The notes beneath the pieces were generated by a model. The model was not told the DNA's origin. It did no database searches and saw only the letters and a list, made by a program, of their open reading frames with translations. From Annona cherimola (lineage: Eukaryota; Streptophyta; Magnoliopsida; Magnoliales; Annonaceae), in NCBI GenBank assembly GCA_030490835.1, contig CM059971.1:50454012-50518011 (forward strand): a DNA stretch of 64,000 nucleotides. Direction: 5' to 3'. Positions 32,239 to 44,207 of this stretch are shown one piece after another. Every line of letters starts with the position of its first letter. Position 1 is the stretch's first letter. Position numbers and translations under genes: made by a program.

Positions 32239-33733
32239 CTCTAAATTGCTGAATTGGATGGACATTTTTGAATTTTAAATCAGTTGGAGGTTTATAAGAA
32301 TTGTTACCTTCACTTACCCTTTCCTTCGTGGAATTTTCTGGCTTGGGCTCAGTTTCTCCTTGTTGCTCTTTTAGTTTCGCTTTTGAATTCTTTGATGTAT
32401 CATCTGCATCACTTAATTCATCCTCCTTTCTCGAAGTTTGGTTAAATTAATAAAAAATAACATGTGTTGATTCCTCTACTATTTGATTTCTTTTGTTGAA
32501 AATTCTATATGCTTTGTTTTTTGATGAATAACCAAGGAAAATTGCATCTTCACTTTTGGCATCTAATTTTTCCAAATTAGTTTTTCCAATATTTAACACA
32601 TAGCAAGTACATCAAAAGGTATGGAATTATGATATGTTTGGTTTTCTGCCTTTCCAAAGTTCATATGGGGTCTTTTTCAATATTGCTCTAATGGTAACTC
32701 GGTTTAATACATGACAAGCTGTACTTACAGCTTCACTCCAAAACCTTTTGGACAATTTACTCTCATTTAGTATAGTTCTATCCATTTCTTGTATTGTCTG
32801 ATTTATCCTTTCAACAATCCCATTTTGTTGGGGAGTTCTTGGTGCAGAAAACATATGGTGAATTCCTTTATCGTTGCAAAATTTTATGAAATATTTATTT
32901 TCAAATTCACCACCATGATCGTTTCTAATGGAAATAATTGTACTCTGTTTTTCATTTTGCACCAAATTTAAAAACGTGACAAACATAGAAAATGCTTCAT
33001 CTTTGCTAGCTAAGAGTATGATCTTAGTAAATCTTGAAAAATCATCAACAATTACAAATACATACTTTTTCCCACCAAGAGTTAAAATGTCTGATGACCC
33101 ATAAAGATCCATATGCAATAATTCAAGTGGTCTAGTCATTGAAATTTCTTTTTTGTTGAAAAATGGCATTTTGGGTTGTTTGGATAATTGACAAACTTTG
33201 CAAATCTTATCTTTGTCATATTTAAGCTTTGGTAACCCTTGTACTAGACTCTTTTTCCATAATATTTTAATATTTGACATATTTATATGTCCAAGCCTTG
33301 TATTCCATATCCATGGATCATTTTCTATGGCTATTAGACATTTTTCCTCAAGTTCATTTAGGCAAACCAAATATACATTTCCATGTCTTTTGCCACTAAA
33401 TACTATGTGATCATCATCAAATACATTGCAGATAGAGGATTCAAATACAACTTTATAACCTTTATCACATAATTGATTAATACTCATTAAGTTGTGTTTA
33501 AGTCCTTCAACAAATAGTACGTCCTCAATACATGCATTTGAAATTCCATAAACATTTCCTTTACCTTTTATTTTACCTTTTTCATTATTTTCAAAAGCAA
33601 ATGTTCCTTCGTTGCACGGGTTGATCTTATGGAATAGTCCTTTTTCTCCTATCATTTGTCTTGAGCAGCCACTATCCATAAACCATATGTTATTGGCTTT
33701 AGCTCTAAGACAAACCTGCAAAAATAATGTCAA
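32239..33733 (-). pseudogene. Element B pol, protease and integrase portion, broken
   Basis: The best frame (32627-33733) reads WFMDSGCSRQMIGEKG (protease), [76 protein letters not shown] and PQQNGIVERINQTIQEMD. So the integrase DD35E residues remain, while the zinc-binding region has lost its first His (TRLGH where A has HKRLGH). Below 32627 further frames are interrupted before the edge of element A. It continues at 20125-21693. Unlike A, this copy keeps Gly after LCDK, showing that A's stop is a private mutation. Confidence 0.9.
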
Positions 33734-33854
33734 GTGGAGCTCATACTTTTGATACTCATTTTATGGGTCCATTTGGGTTAGTTATCCATTGGAATCTACG
33801 TTGGTCTTCTTTTGAAGCCATAAATCCAATGCTCTTGGGCATCCAAACCAATTT

Positions 33855-35581
33855 GGCACCAAGATTTTGTACTTTTCTCAATTTGCATTGAAATGCCTTG
33901 TGTCCCATCTTGTTGCAAAAATTACAAGCTCCTGGAAGTCTAAGAGTGGGAAGCTATTTGGTAATTGGTCCACCAATTTGTCTTTTGGTCCAAATCACAT
34001 GATTTATCTTAGGTTTAGCATGGATGGATTTTGGTTTGTTTCTAAGGTTCCTTGGAGCATTAGATTTTCTATTCTCACCCTGCTCAAATGTAGTATACCC
34101 AAGACCTTTCTTACAGCTTTGGGTGGTCATTTTCAAAAACATTTTGACACTTTCACTAGGATTAGAAAACTTAGCAAGAGATTCATTTAATGATTCATTT
34201 TCCTTTATGAGTTTTTCTAACTCATTTATCAAGGTATTTCTTCGCTTGTCAAATGATCGACTTTTACTGTAAGTTTTCCATTCACAATAGTTACTGTGTT
34301 AAATTGTCTTTTCTTTATTGTGAACTTATTTCCTAACTTCTTTATTCCCTCATATAATGAATCATAGGCTTGTTGAAGTTCTTTTAATTCAGCACATTTG
34401 AGGCATTCATTTGTAGGAAAAATAGAAAAGAATTTTCGTTTGGAGGTTACCTCTTGACTACTTGTGCAGTTTGTAGAAGTGGTTTGATCCTCCAAAATTT
34501 CCGTCGCTGCAAGACATATGTCGGAATTTTCCATGCAACAAATCCTTGCACAATCTGCTTCGTTTGCTTCACTTGAGGAACTGCATGTTGCGGATTCTTC
34601 CTCGTTTACGTACATGCTTCCTTTGATTCTTTGGAATTTTCTGTTGTCGCCTCGATCTTTCTTTTCTCTTCGCTCCTTTGCTTTGGTTTCCTCAAGTGTT
34701 GGGCATTGGGCTTGCATATGCCCCGTACCACCACACCGGAAATATTTTGTTACCTCTTTCTTTTTCTCTTTAGAATTTCTTTATTTAATGTTTCTAAAAT
34801 TTCTTCCTTTCCTTACAAATTTTCTGAATCGTTTTGTAAGTAAGGCAATTTCATCGTCGTTTTGTGACGACGAGGTGGAGTTGTCCGAGTCTTGTGCGGC
34901 TTTCAAGGCGATGACTCTCTTGCCTCTATGTTGCTTCTCATTTCTTCTCTTTATTAACTCATGTGACATGAGTGAGCTTATAAGGTCTTCAAGTCGTAGT
35001 GTATTGAGGTCTTTTGCTTCCTTAATAGTTGTAATCTTTGGAGTCCATGATTCAGGTAGCGCCCTTAGAATTTTCATTACTTGCTCAGATTCAGAAATTG
35101 CTTTTCCTAGCCCTTTCAAGGCATTAGTAATCTTGGAAAATCTAGCAAATATTTTAGAAATATTTTCTATTTCTAGCATTTTGAACCTTTCCAATTCTCC
35201 AATCAAAATATTTCTCCTTGTCCCTTGGACTTGAGAAGTTCCCTTATAAATAGATGTCAATGTATCCCATATTTCTTTGGCGGTTTGGCATGATGACACT
35301 CTATCATATTCGGATGCCGTCAACGCACAAAAGAGGGAGTTCATGGCTTTCGCGTTGCTTTTAACAATTCTAACTTCCTCCTCGGACCATATGGAGGCTC
35401 TTTCATTGGTAGGTAATACAACGCCATCTTGGATAGCAATCCAAGAATCAATATCCGTAGCCATGATTAGTTGTTTCATTCTCAACTTTCAATAATCGAA
35501 GTTAGTCCCATCAAATAGAGGTGGTCTAGTAAAAGACTGACCCTCGACAAAAGCAGGGGTGAAAGTTGATTGGGATGCCAT
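33855..35581 (-). pseudogene. Element B gag, broken
   Basis: The start ATG at 35579-35581 is followed by a TGA at 35489-35491, where A has Trp in FRYWKLRMKQ. Downstream frames (34781-35485, 34229-34717, 33954-34232) carry the UBN2 core (IWDTLTSIYKGTSQVQGTRR, LPESWTPKITTIKEAKDLN), a degraded zinc-knuckle region around 34715-34745 and the coiled-coil part (KLIKENESLNESLAKFSNPS). At least two further frame changes are visible. The second knuckle (near 33900-33930) is recognisable in another frame. Confidence 0.88.
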
Positions 35582-35616
35582 TTCAAAAGATCTCTTTGGT
35601 TTAAACTCAAAGACCT

Positions 35617-35628
35617 GCTCTGATACCA
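35617..35628 (-). other. Element B primer binding site (initiator-Met tRNA)
   Basis: The minus strand reads TGGTATCAGAGC, 2 nt inside the B 5' LTR, exactly as in element A. Confidence 0.95.
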
Positions 35629-35630
35629 CT

Positions 35631-37241
35631 TGTTGGTCCCGAGTTTATGGTAATTACCCAAGAGAGGAGGGGTGAATTTGGTATTTAAATTTTTTTGCTT
35701 AAACTGAAAATGTTCCCCGGTTTAGTTTAGTCCCCTTTAATGAAACAAATGGAAAACAATAAGATAATAAAAGCAGAAATAAAAATCAATGGACAAGATT
35801 TTATAGTGGTTTGGGCAACCTTCCCTACTCCACTCTTCCAAGCTCACACCCCTTGTAACTTGGGTTCCACTATGTATTCCACGAATACAACTAGAGTCTA
35901 CGCTCTCTTCTAGATTCTAGCTCTAGGGGGCATATACAACACACAACACAAGTAGGTGACGAGTCCCACTCCAGTCGCAACGTTACTTTGCTACCACTTT
36001 GTTTGAAACACCAAAATCAAACCAAGTATCAAAACCGAATAAAAAATTGAAAAGAAAAAGGGATCTACACTTTACAGTTTGTGTAGGTAAGTTACAGCTC
36101 GAGGAAGAACTCGTAGAAGTGACGATTTGATCAACGTTGGAGTATGTAGCAAGTTGAAGCTCGTCCTTCCTTCAAAAGTGTATAGATCACTTAAGAATAG
36201 GAGAAGCTAAAATTTAGAACTTAGTATCTTCTGTTTCTACTCTTTTTCTATATTCTTTCACGTTCACTTGAGTGTCTATATAGAAGAGATTTAAACGTTA
36301 GTGAGTTGGTTGGCGTGTATTAAATGCGCCAACGTTCAAAATTTTCAAACATTGAGACCCAAGTCGTAGGTGGAGTCGACTTCGGGTGCGACTTCGAGTT
36401 TAAGAAGGCTGTTCAAGTTCTTCCTCAGGTCGACTTGGTCTTGAACTTGACCCAAGTCGCATGTGGAGTCGACTTCGGGTGCGACTTTGGTTTTCTGTAA
36501 TTTTCAAGTCTCTTCTTCAGGTCAACTTGGACTTGACCCAAGTCGCTACTGGAGTGGACTTCTGTGCGACTTCACTTCCTTTGTTTGCTATATGAACTTG
36601 AATTCCTTGGAGATGGCTTTGGTCACTTGATTTTCTTCATATTAAATATTCTTCCACTGATTTATATCACTTGGAACTCTATATGATCATTCTATCTTGA
36701 AAAATTTAAGCTCCGTGTCTTGAATTCTTGAATGCTTGAATCCTGGAGTTCATGGAAATGTCCAAATGATATTCCTCAATCTATATCCATGCAACTCTGC
36801 TTGCTTTAGTCTTGATCTATCTTCATTTGATCCAAGTCGAATATTTGGGTCAACTTGGTCTTCAACTTCACTCAAGTCATAAGTCAAGTTGACTTGGTCT
36901 GTGACTTTGCTTTTCAAATTCTGTGCTAGTAGCTTGAAGTTGATGCTGGAGTCGCCTTGGTCAACGACTTCACCCAAGTCGCATGCAAAGTCGACTTCGT
37001 GTGCGACTTCGGCAGCTCTTGCTCCTCAATTTCAGCGCTTGACATAAAAACGCCTTTGAAGTCGATGCTGGAGTCGACTTGGGAATCGACTTGACTTGTC
37101 ATGCTTCATATTTTTCATTTTTATAACCTTAAAATATTTCGCAAACATATTAGTAGCAAAAACTTACTCAAATTGAGTTTTTAATCATCAAAACACAGGC
37201 TTAGCTTATTTTGCCTTTGATTTCAACACTTGTTTCCAACA
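35631..37241 (-). mobile_element. Element B 5' LTR (1611 bp)
   Basis: On the + strand starts TGTTGGTCCCGAG and ends TTGTTTCCAACA. It aligns with the A LTRs throughout but with many substitutions and small indels. A TATATAG box on the minus strand near 36275-36282 corresponds to the A TATA region. The GTCGAC/AAGTCGC repeats at 36355-37095 are more decayed than in A. Confidence 0.94.
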
Positions 37242-38352
37242 AGAATGCCCATTATTAAAGAGCCTAAATGAGAAGTGTTTATGAACATGAGAATGTCCAA
37301 TGCCAAAGTGTTTTAATGAAAGGTGTTTTAGGACATATGAATGTCCATTGCCAAAGGAAGCCATATGAAAAATGTTTTAAGACATTAAATGTCTCTTGGC
37401 TAAAGGATTTTATGATGAAAAATATTTTTGGACATAAAAAAATCCTTTACCGAGAAAGGCTTATGTGAATGATGTTTTAGGACATGAGAATGTCCTCCTT
37501 TGCTAAAGGAATTATGAGAAAAATATTTTGGACGTAAGACGTCCACTGGCAAAAGATGGTTTTATGTAAAGGTGTTGGAACATTGAAATGTTCACTCAAG
37601 ACAAAAAGGAATTAATTATAAAGGGTAAAACATGTATGTTTTGCTGTAACAAGTTCGGACGTGGCTTATAAATGATTTTAAAAATGAATATTTTATGAAA
37701 ATGTTCAAGGACATAGAATTGTCCTCATGAACAAAGGATTTCATGATAATGTTTTGGGACATATAAATGTCATCAGGAAAAAGGTGTTCAAGATGTTTAT
37801 GAAAAAGGTTTTCAAGGATGTCTTGTCCTAATGATAAAATGCTAGCTTACTGAGTTGTCACTCACATTTTGTTTTTCCAAACCTTAGATAGGTACCGGGA
37901 AACTCAAGGGGTCAATGGACCTAAGCAACGAAGGAAGGTATGAAGTAGTACCCAGGTGGACTAAAATGATTAGCCATGATGAGTGGAATGCTATGAATGG
38001 AAGTTTTCAGGTATGTTGATATATATGTGAACTTGTTTAAAGTTCTGAGTTATAGGTGAACTAATGATTGAATATATATATATATGCAATGGAAATGCCA
38101 TGATTAGGTCAAGAGGACCTTTAATGTGTAAGTGCATGTTGAGAAGTTATAAAGGATTTGTACAAGTGAATACAAGTGTACCATTGCTTATGTTATAAAT
38201 AAAATGGCGATGAATGAAGAAATGAAAAAATAAATTTTGGACGGGTTCTAATTAAGAACCCGCCGCGTGATCAGGGCAACAATCCTGATTCACATTTATC
38301 AATTAATAAGGTCTTGAGGTAAGGAAGTGACATCTCGGTTTGGGGCGCCACT
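37242..38352 (+). mobile_element. LTR C1, right portion (3' end of the 5' LTR of element C)
   Basis: Matches C2 from 41160 onward: the palindrome array GGACAT...ATGTCC (37270-37510 and 37705-37780), GCTTACTGAGTTGTCACTC, GGTACCGGGAAACTC, the ATCAGGGCAACAATCCTGAT stem-loop (38270-38289) and a GGGGCGCCACT end. The terminal CA appears mutated to CT at 38351-38352; the 5-nt spacer to the PBS equals that of element D. Confidence 0.85.
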
Positions 38353-38357
38353 GAAGT

Positions 38358-38369
38358 TGGTATCAGAGC
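38358..38369 (+). other. Element C primer binding site (initiator-Met tRNA)
   Basis: TGGTATCAGAGC, 5 nt after the LTR C1 end. This fixes C1 as the 5' LTR of a plus-strand element. Confidence 0.93.
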
Positions 38370-38774
38370 AAGGATTGGTAAACAGGCGTGGAATGGAGAA
38401 ATAAAGGATGATGAAAGAATAAGCATGGTACCACATAGCTCGGTATTCGAGCATGGACTGGTAAATAGGTGTGAAAGGAAAAGACTTGGTATCATAGAGT
38501 TTGATATCCAAGAGAGGATTGGTAGACAAACAGGAAAATAGAAGATGAGATGAAAAAGAAATGATGAAAGAGATAGATAGGAATAATAGGGCATGTATAA
38601 CATGCAATTATGATGTTATGATTTAAGAAAATGTAGTTGATTTGCTATGTTTCACAATGTATATGGTATATGAAGGAAGGATGATAATGAGACCAGATGA
38701 GATGAAAAAGAGGTAAGGGGAAGCTAAGAAAGAACAAAGGATGGAGGAAAATATAAATTTAGAGATTATGTTCA
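38370..38774 (+). other. Element C leader remnant; the rest of the interior is deleted
   Basis: About 400 bp of purine-rich non-coding leader with further partial repeats of GGTAT(C)...GA(G)AGGATTGGTA (38395, 38440, 38480, 38515), like the leader of D (53459-53550). No gag, pol or PPT follows. The sequence passes straight into LTR C2 at about 38775, so a large internal deletion has occurred. Confidence 0.7.
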
Positions 38775-41700
38775 TGATAAAATCTGTTTTGAAGTAAGTA
38801 TCCAAAGAGGCGTTGAAAGTGTGTAAAATGGGTCCAAAAGTTGCTATTTTGGAACCCTATAATACATGGATTAAAATTTTAGAAACGAACCCTAAATTAT
38901 ATGCTAATTAAAGAGTTTAATTATGCTGAATTAAGGTTCAAGTTGCTGTTTTGAGAAATTTTAAGAAACACATAAGTATGTGTTGAAAAATGGACTTGTA
39001 TGGAAGGATGGGTATGAATGAATGATAAATGGGGTATGTAAATTCCAAAAATACAAAAATGCATGGAATCATAGTAAAAAGAGATGACTAAGTTGCTGAA
39101 TGATTGTTATATGTATGTAAGTTTATCCTACATAAGGGTATTAAAAATAAATGAATGATTTGATATGTATAGGCTATGTTGATACGTATGAATACCCGAT
39201 TTGAAAGAAAAGTGGGTTAAGCTAGATGAACTTATGTAGGTTCAAAAACCTAAGGAATATAAGTATTTAAGGATGATACAAATAAATGAAATGTTATTTT
39301 GATTTATCTAGGCAAAGGCAAGGAAAAGAATAGAAGAAAAGGATTTTGGAGATCTCAGGTAAGCAAGCGAACTTTCTAAAATGATATTTTCTTTCTATGT
39401 GATGACATGTGATTAAAAATGTTCATGATTATATTTAAACGAATGGGCAAGCACAAGTTTTGAAAATAATGGCTTTAACAAAAAGCCACAAGATTTGAAA
39501 ATGACGGATTTAATGCAAAACCACAAGTTTTGGACAATGATGGCTTTAAGGAAAAGCCTCAAAGTTTGCTTCATCAGAAGCAAGCGACGTGTTTTTAGGA
39601 TAAAAAATTTATCACAAGTGTTGCCATGGGTTGACAATGTTTTATGTTAATGGAAATGAGAAATTTGCTTATGAGTAAGCAACTTCTTCATGATGATAAT
39701 TTTAAAAATTTTTATGTTTTATGGTAATGGTTTTCAAGAATTTTCTTATAAGCTAGCAAGTTCTTTATGATGTTGTTTCAAAAGTATTTTATAAGAAAAA
39801 GGGAATTTTACCCTTTTTCACAAAGTAACAAATGTAAATAAGTTTTGAATTTCTCTTATGATGGTTTATGATAAATATTCGTGAAAGAAAAAGAACAAGG
39901 AGATGTGATGTATGAAAAAGATTGGTTTTGTTATGTAATGATAATTAAATATCAATAATGATTTGGACATAGTCCATCTGTTTTGAAATGATATTCGAAA
40001 AGTTTTGATTTTCTTTAGATAAGGAAATCTATGTTGAAAATGTCTTGAAAAATGTTTATACGGATGTGTTGAAAGGGATTTAAGGATGACCAACCTCATA
40101 TGTTGAGTTCATAAAATGGTTTGATTTCGGGTTGCTAAATGGTATGCAAAAGATTACGCAAGCCCCCTTATGTAAAAGTGATATAATAGATAGGTGGACA
40201 ATAATTTGATTATTAGGGTGGTTGAGAGGGGTAGCATAATTGCATAACTTTTGTGAACAAAAGGCCCCGAAATGGAAACCAAGAAAACGTTAGAAAATAT
40301 ATGGTTTAATTTTGAAAATTCAAAGGTTTTGAAATTCCTTTATAAGGATTTTAAGAAGTATTATTTTTCAAACATTTCAAATGGTTATCAAAATATTTCC
40401 GAAAGAATTTAAAGAAGGTCATCCTAAAATTAGATTTCAAATGACAACTTGTTTAAAGTGGGTGCGATCGCTTTACAAGTTGACACGGACTGCGGTCTGT
40501 GATGTGTTTTCGAAAATAATTTTTAAAGATATAGACTTCGATTTATGATGTTTTGTGAGTATGGTTGTAGGCTGCGGTTTGCGATCTCGGTTTTAAAAGT
40601 CATGGGTTGCGGTCTGTGATATATTAAACTAAACAGACTGCGGTCTGTCAAAATAATGTATGGTGCACCAGTACACGAAATAGGTTGGTTGTAGAGCACG
40701 GTTGGGATGACCGGGGCCCACTCTACATAAGGCCAAGTTGCTAAGGGATGGCAGGAGTACCAGCGGCACCCTCCCTGAGATGGGGTAGGATGAATGAACA
40801 GCCGCCTGGCTAGCGTGCTGTTAAGGATTCTCTTCCAAAAGGTAGCATAATCACTTACTAAGTGTCACTACTGGATGGAGAGAAATGCATTTTCTTATGT
40901 TTTATTTTTGAAAAGCCCAAAGATTGGGACATGAAAGTATATTTTTATGAAAGTTATCCTAAAGGGATTTTTATGAAATGATTACCCTAAAAATAGGGCG
41001 TTTTACACAAAAGTGTAAATAATAGGAATGAAAGGAAATATTTTTATGCGAATGCATTTATGGAAATGGTTTATGTATCTTATATGCCTTGTTTGTTATA
41101 AACAAGCCCCAAGATGGGAATTATAAAAAGGATTTATGTCAAACATGTTTTTGGACATAAGAATGTCCATTATTAAAGAGCTTAAATGAAAAGTATTTAT
41201 GGACATGAGAATGTCCAATGCCAAAGTATTTTAATGAAAGGTATTTTAGGACATATGAATGTCCATTGCCAAAGGAAATTATGTGGAAAATAGTTTAAGA
41301 CATTAAATATCTCTTGGCTAAAGGATTTTATGATAAAAATATTTTTGGACATAAAAATGTCCTTTGCCGAGAAAGGCTTATGTGAATGATGTTTTAGGAC
41401 ATGAGAATGTCCTCCTTTGCCAAAGGAATTATGAAAAAAATGTTTTGCACGTAAGACGTCCACTGGCAAAAGATGGTTTTATCTAAAGGTGTTGGAACAT
41501 TGAAATGTTCACTCAAGACAAAAATGAATTAATTATAAAGGGTAAAACATGTATGTTTTGCTTTAACAAGTTCGGATGTGGCTTGTAAATGACTTTAAGA
41601 ATGAATGTTTTATGAAAATGTTCAAGGACATAGAATTGTCCTCATGAACAAAGGATTTCATGATAATGTTTTAGGACATATAAATGTCCTCAGGAAAAAG

Positions 41701-42269
41701 GTGTTCAAGATATTTATGAAAAAAGTTTTCAAGGAAGTCTTGCCCTAATGATAAAATGCTAGCTTACCGAGTTGTCACTCACGTTTTGTTTTCCCAAACC
41801 TTAGACAGGTACCGGAAAACTCAACGGTTCAATGGACCTAAGCAACGAAGGAAGGTACAAAGTAGTACCCAGGTGGGCTAAAAGGATTAGCCATGATGAG
41901 TGGAATGCTATGAATGAAAGTTTTCCGGTATGTTGATATATATATGTGAACTTGTTTAAAGTTTTGAGTTCTAGATGAACTAATGATCGAATATATGTAT
42001 ATATGCAATGGAAATGCCATGATTAGGTCAAGAGGACCTTTAATGTATAAGTGCATGTTGAGAAGTTATAAAGGATTTGTACAAGTGAATACAAGTGTAC
42101 CATTGCATATATTATAAATGAAATGACGATGAATGAAGAAACAAATTTTTTTTTTTGGACGAGTTTCAATTAAGAACCCGCCGCATGATCAGGGCAACAA
42201 TCCTGATTCACATTTATCAATTAATAAGGTCTTGAGGTAAGGAAGTGACGTCTCGGTTTGGGCATCACA
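38775..42269 (+). mobile_element. LTR C2 (3' LTR of element C, 5'-truncated)
   Basis: Colinear with C1 from AAAATCTGTTTTGA (38778) through GGTAAGCAAGCGAACTTTC (39359), hairpin block (40480-40660), GGCACCCTCCCTGAGATGGGG (40766), palindrome array (41155-41690) and stem-loop (42186-42206), ending GGGCATCACA at 42269. It preserves the about 137 bp (41023-41159) lost from C1 at the B insertion. No TG start or PPT is visible. Short minus-strand frames in it are incidental. Confidence 0.82.
41150..41690. repeat. Palindrome array in LTR C2 (GGACAT...ATGTCC, about 48-bp period)
   Basis: Copies at about 41153, 41201, 41248, 41299 (decayed), 41345, 41396, 41446 (decayed), 41491 (GAACATTGAAATGTTC), 41626 and 41674. 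Typical unit GGACATGAGAATGTCC. The regular 46-50 bp spacing parallels LTRs G and F. Confidence 0.88.
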
Positions 42270-42497
42270 TACATTGTCATACTCATGAAAACCCATTGTA
42301 TTTGGTGTTGAAAATTCTGCATTTGACCAATGGTAAACATTTGAAGCCATTGAAAATTGCATTAAACAGACTCCTGAAATAAAATTTTATCATAAGGAAA
42401 AATTGAAAAGAAGAAAAGAAGAAAACGTAAAATGAAATATAATTATAGAATTACACAAGAAAGCAATAAAACTAAGAATAATTAGTTAAACTAATTA
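42270..42497 (-). other. Leader remnant of a minus-strand element (I1)
   Basis: Short AT-rich segment between the end of LTR C2 and the I1 PBS. By position it is the start of the interior of element I1; the remainder has been lost at the junction with C2. No coding sequence identified. Confidence 0.5.
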
Positions 42498-42513
42498 CCC
42501 AGCAACGGCGCCT
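42498..42513 (-). other. Primer binding site of element I1 (Asp-tRNA type)
   Basis: The minus strand reads AGGCGCCGTTGCTGGG, close to the TGGCGCCGTTGCCGGGG primer site complementary to plant tRNA-Asp. It lies 6 nt from the LTR edge. Confidence 0.8.
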
Positions 42514-42519
42514 AAAACT

Positions 42520-44207
42520 TGACGAGCGGTGTATATGTCAATTAAAATGCTCGCTATTTATGTAAGTATACGTGTCATGTCAAGTAATAAAGAGTGAGTA
42601 GAGTATCATTCCCACGAGGAATTGTTAACCGGAATTATTAATAGTTTAATTGCTTTCGGTGGGTAGAAAATTCTGAGTTTGTGGATTTAAACTAAAGCTA
42701 ACAACTGCAATAAGAAATCAGAGTAAAGTTCATGGAACTGCTGGATACTAGAACGGGGTTGCTAATCGGGGATGGAAGATGGATAGCTCGGAATCCTTGA
42801 ATCTAAACTATATTGCATTGGTTTTTTTAATTGGATTGTGTATGGATTTACTAGCCCAAGTTTAATAATCTCTATATATGTCTTCCAATACTATATAAGG
42901 CTAATTACACCTTATTTAATTGCTATGTTCCCATGCCATTAGATAAAGTGAAATTGATTAGTGCATAACCTGTTTAGTGACTACATAGGGTTTAACGGTA
43001 TATTCTTATTCGTTAAACAACTCCCCTTACAAAGAGGAAACCTATGCCCTGCACATGGATCTAGTAGAGATTTTCCTCTTCCAAGGATAAATCAAGCAAT
43101 TAAATCATCTTACAAGGTAACATCTTGTAAAAAGCATTAAAACCACACATGCAAAGGTAAATCACACACAATCATGTATAATATCAAATATTCATTCCTG
43201 AATTTCAAAGAACCAAGACAATATAGTTTAGAGTTCAATTCATCATAACTATCCATCTAATGGAGGTTTAGTTCAAAGACATGATCATAATATCCATTAC
43301 ATCCATATTGAAAGTATCCATGAAAGCAGAGAAAGAAAAATAGAAAGAATAAGAGAAAACTGGTTTTCCAGCGGCTTCCACCAACGGAGTTGAATCTTCT
43401 TTCAATCTGTGCTTTCATCGCGTTTTCGTCTTTCTCTTCTATGTAATTTCATTCCTGGGCTCTCTCTTCGGTCATTTTTCACGCGCAAACCCCTAGGATC
43501 TATTTATAGAGTGGCATTGCGTAGCACACGCACTGAAATCTATGCGTACGGATGCGTATTGGCGCTTAGGCGCCCCTAGCTAGCGCCAAGGCGCCAACTC
43601 TCTGTGTGCTGGGCAACTTAAACTTTTTTGCAAACCTTAGGAGTTCATGTCTTTGCAAACTCCTTGGATGCTATGTAACTTGGAACCTCTCCTGAAACAC
43701 CTGTGTGATCATGTACATGGTGCCTGGGCGCCCCTAGCTGGTGCCTAGGCGCCAATTCCCTGGAAGCAATCTCTCCCATGTGACTTCACAACCCTTCTGA
43801 AATGGTCTGCCTATTGGTAGGGTGGCGCCTGGGTGCCCCTGGTCGGCGCCTAGGCGCCGACTATCTAGAAGAAATTGAGTATGTGAAGTGTTGGAGATCA
43901 TGGCAATGGCACGTAGGGTGGCGCCTGGGTGCTATCCACCTGCCTCATGACTTAGTTTCGATCTGCATTCCACTCGCCCACATGCCTTTATATGGCTCGT
44001 CCTTCCTGCGAAAAATGGAAAAACTAAGTAGATTGACTAAAAATGCCGAATTAATGCTAAAAATGCATAAAAACTAAATAATGCTCCTAAAATGCAAAGT
44101 GAGTGAAAATTAAGCTAAATGGATGCAAACTAAGCCTAATCTCTCGGACTAACGAACAAATAAAGTCTGAAATGGGCCATGATAACTCGTATTTTTACGA
44201 GTTATCA
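42520..44207 (-). mobile_element. LTR I1 (1688 bp), tRNA-Asp-primed retrotransposon
   Basis: On the + strand TGACGAGCGGTGT at the left and ACGAGTTATCA at the right. On the minus strand the LTR begins with a perfect hairpin, TGATAACTCGTA pairing with TACGAGTTATCA around a 4-nt loop (44180-44207). The 3' half (43540-43935) is rich in GGCGCC-centred repeats. A tRNA-Asp PBS is more typical of gypsy than copia elements, but no coding sequence remains to decide. This copy is a 5' LTR with almost no interior. Confidence 0.85.

Larger units (their letters stand above)
18574..37241 (-). mobile_element. Copia element B (SIRE/Maximus type), degraded, 3' end lost, host of element A
   Basis: Reading right to left on the minus strand: 5' LTR 35631-37241, PBS 35617-35628, gag remnants 33855-35581, pol remnants 32239-33733, then element A with its target duplication, then the rest of pol 20125-21693 and a truncated third ORF 18574-19420. 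There is no 3' LTR. Without A it is about 8.1 kb, against 10.5 kb for the complete relative A. All coding parts are broken by stops and frameshifts, so B is older than A. It sits inside LTR C1, of which about 137 bp (equivalent to 41023-41159 in C2) is missing at the insertion, so one deletion probably removed B's 3' LTR together with adjacent C sequence. Confidence 0.9.

Noticed and set aside
34518..35234. 238-codon plus-strand frame
   Set aside because: Antisense shadow of element B gag.
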